A model generated the notes under the pieces. That model had not been told where the DNA came from. It did no database searches and saw nothing but the letters and a program-made list of their open reading frames with translations. A stretch of 64,000 nucleotides of DNA from Halobacteriales archaeon YIM A00013. GTDB taxonomy: Archaea > Halobacteriota > Halobacteria > Halobacteriales > Haloarculaceae. The stretch covers positions 1,612,001 through 1,676,000 of the forward strand of contig JAKCFM010000001.1 of the NCBI GenBank assembly GCA_025041195.1. The letters run 5' to 3'. Both the position numbers and the translations under genes were made by a program. This document shows positions 62,574-64,000 of the stretch, one piece after another. The stretch's first letter is position 1, and each line of letters starts with the position of its first letter.

Positions 62574-63467
62574 TCAAAGCCGGACAGTGGTGTCTTCGAG
62601 CTCGACGAGATCGTCATCGGCCAGATCCGAGCAGAGATCCCTGAGCCACTCGCGGCCGTGGGTGCCATCCGGAGTATAGTCAACACGCACGCGTGGCCCG
62701 AGTCGATCGAGTTCGAGTTCGTCGTGCTCGGAGAGCACACTGATCACCCGACCACGGAGTTGTCGTCGACTTCCCTCGAAGCTGGGCTGGGTCGGAACGT
62801 CTGGCGCGGTGAAATCACCGCTCTGAAAGGCAGCGCAGTCGTCGCGCCACGGACACCCTGCTTCCTCACAGCGGGGGGTTTTCTGACAGGCAACGGCGCC
62901 GAGTTCCATGATCGCGTTGTTCCAGACGCGAGAGTTCTCTTCGGGCATGCACTCGTTTGCGACCGACTCGAACGTCGCGTCGTCGTCTTCGATCTCGAAC
63001 AGCCGATAGTAGACCCGCTTGACGTTCGTATCGACCACTGCGTTTCCGTTGTTGAACGCAAAGCTCGCGACGGCGTTGGCCGTGTACGGACCAACACCCT
63101 GGAGCTCCTGGAGCGTTGCTGGATCCTTCGGAAATTCGCCGTCGAACTCCGAGCAGACCTGATTGGCAGCCGTGTGGAGATACTTCGCCCGATTGTTGTA
63201 GCCGAGGCTGTGATTCGACCAGAACCCCACCACGGCCGCCTGTTCAGCCGACGCAAGCGCATCGACCGTGGGCCAGCGCTCTAGAAAGTCGTGATAAGCG
63301 GCTTCTACCCGATCCAGTTGTGTCTGCTGGCTCATCACCTCCGAGATCAGAATGGGGTACGGGTTGGTGGTCTCTCGCCAGGGATACGATCGGTGGTCGG
63401 ACTCGTACCACTCGATGAGCGATGAACGAAGTGACGCGAGTCCGTTCGATGTGAGCGCCTCGGCCAT
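62574..63467 (-). CDS. mutY: A/G-specific adenine DNA glycosylase
   Basis: This 297-residue enzyme removes adenine opposite 8-oxoguanine. It shows ILISEVMSQQTQLDRV (catalytic Glu), the helix-hairpin-helix LQGVGPYTANAVASFAF, the catalytic Asp in VVDTNVKRVYY, and a 4Fe-4S motif C-x6-C-x2-C-x5-C (CQKTPRCEEAGCPWRDDC). A C-terminal NUDIX-like domain is missing, as in short archaeal members. The ATG at 63467 is used; an upstream frame is unlike the family. Divergent from tenA. Confidence 0.92.
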   Translation of the reverse strand: MAEALTSNGLASLRSSLIEWYESDHRSYPWRETTNPYPILISEVMSQQTQLDRVEAAYHDFLERWPTVDALASAEQAAVVGFWSNHSLGYNNRAKYLHTAANQVCSEFDGEFPKDPATLQELQGVGPYTANAVASFAFNNGNAVVDTNVKRVYYRLFEIEDDDATFESVANECMPEENSRVWNNAIMELGAVACQKTPRCEEAGCPWRDDCAAFQSGDFTAPDVPTQPSFEGSRRQLRGRVISVLSEHDELELDRLGPRVRVDYTPDGTHGREWLRDLCSDLADDDLVELEDTTVRL

Positions 63468-63559
63468 CGACCGATGACTCCGCGACCAATCCGCTTGAAC
63501 GTGGCGTTCTGGAACCACGATCAGTACGCTAATGGCGGTACTCCCCCCACCAGTCGAAT

Positions 63560-64000
63560 ATGTCGTTCACTGATGAACTCAAACCGATTGCCGAGCCGAT
63601 CTGGGAGGCGACGCTCGAACACCCGATGGTCAGCCAGCTCGGCGAGGGAACGCTTGAGCAGTCGCCGTTCGAACAGTGGGTACGGCAGGACTACGTCTTC
63701 TTGATCGATTACAGCCGCGTGTTTGCGTTGGGTGCGGCTGCGGCGCCGGATCTTGAGCGGATGGGTCGGTTTGCAACGCTTCTCGAATCGACAGTCAACA
63801 CGGAGATGGACCTGCATCGCTCGTACGCAGAGGAGTTTGGCATTACCGAATCCGAGCTGGAAGCGACGGTGAAATCACCCACAACGCAGGCGTACACCGA
63901 CTTTCTCGTCCGGAGTGCCCACGAGGGATTCGGTGCGACGGTTGTCTCGCTCTTGCCGTGTATGTGGGGCTTCAACGTCACCGCGAAACGGCTTGCCGAG
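63560..64000 (+). CDS. tenA: TenA-family thiaminase II (truncated by window edge)
   Basis: The first 147 codons of a TenA-family gene, running off the window. Features are ELKPIAEPIWEATLEHPMVSQ, EQWVRQDYVFLIDYSRVFAL and LLPCMWGFNVTAKRLAE, whose Cys is the thiaminase nucleophile. TenA enzymes salvage thiamine breakdown products. The gene is complete on its 5' side, beginning at the ATG at 63560. Confidence 0.92.
   Translation, partial: MSFTDELKPIAEPIWEATLEHPMVSQLGEGTLEQSPFEQWVRQDYVFLIDYSRVFALGAAAAPDLERMGRFATLLESTVNTEMDLHRSYAEEFGITESELEATVKSPTTQAYTDFLVRSAHEGFGATVVSLLPCMWGFNVTAKRLAE

Noticed and set aside
1-64000. CRISPR arrays, complete insertion sequences, replication origin (orc/cdc6) or rRNA genes
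   Set aside because: No regularly spaced repeats, no intact transposase, no Orc1/Cdc6 gene and no rRNA sequence were seen.

Overview
The window is chromosomal DNA from a haloarchaeon (class Halobacteria). The signs are very acidic proteins, Tat-type lipoprotein signals, AT-rich TATA boxes about 25-30 nt before many start codons (leaderless transcripts), and archaeal marker genes: gatE, rps3ae, rps15, rpl37e, an LSm gene, pcc1, dphB, egsA, artA, gfcR, a TFB and elp3.

Layout. Positions 1-6260 hold a DHH-type phosphoesterase end, a secreted phospholipase D-like protein, a HEAT-repeat protein, a halocyanin, and the operon rps15 - degenerate DHH protein - pcc1 - rps3ae. After a tRNA-Ala(GGC) there is an AT-rich, gene-poor stretch (6.6-9.65 kb) with a broken gene, an unknown protein and a PadR regulator. 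From 9.65 to 20.7 kb come an HTH-10 regulator, gatE, fumC, a PGF-CTERM surface protein beside archaeosortase A, dphB, a Trm5-like tRNA methyltransferase, tRNA-Thr(UGU), and pgk with a GNAT gene. From 20.8 to 26.1 kb lies a branched-chain amino acid type ABC transporter (livHMGF); its convergent substrate-binding lipoprotein has its two lobes in swapped order. From 26 to 47 kb are CBS, wHTH, DUF5785 and DUF420 genes, tRNA-Leu(GAG) with a partial copy of its 3' end, gfcR, sugar-metabolism genes, an aMBF1-like gene, an RtcB-family gene, a thiolase/OB pair, two peptidase genes, an LSm-rpl37e pair, purF, a Nudix-like gene, egsA, rqcH, a metallo-beta-lactamase-fold gene and elp3.

Positions 47-56 kb are the accessory part: a TFB/wHTH/zinc-protein operon next to a decayed gene, then a lower-GC island. 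The island has an HTH regulator convergent with a Tat-signal protein of unknown function, an ABC exporter, a 39-codon acidic peptide gene with a strong Shine-Dalgarno site, and an asparagine-synthetase-like enzyme without the glutaminase cysteine. Together the last three look like a small peptide-modification and export system. From 56 to 64 kb the chromosome continues with proS, an S1/OB/DHH-like protein, a Yip1-like protein, a DHFR-like reductase, an FMN reductase, mutY and a truncated tenA.

The two observations most worth following are the circularly permuted substrate-binding protein (24764-26113) and the peptide/cyclase/exporter cluster (51855-56123).
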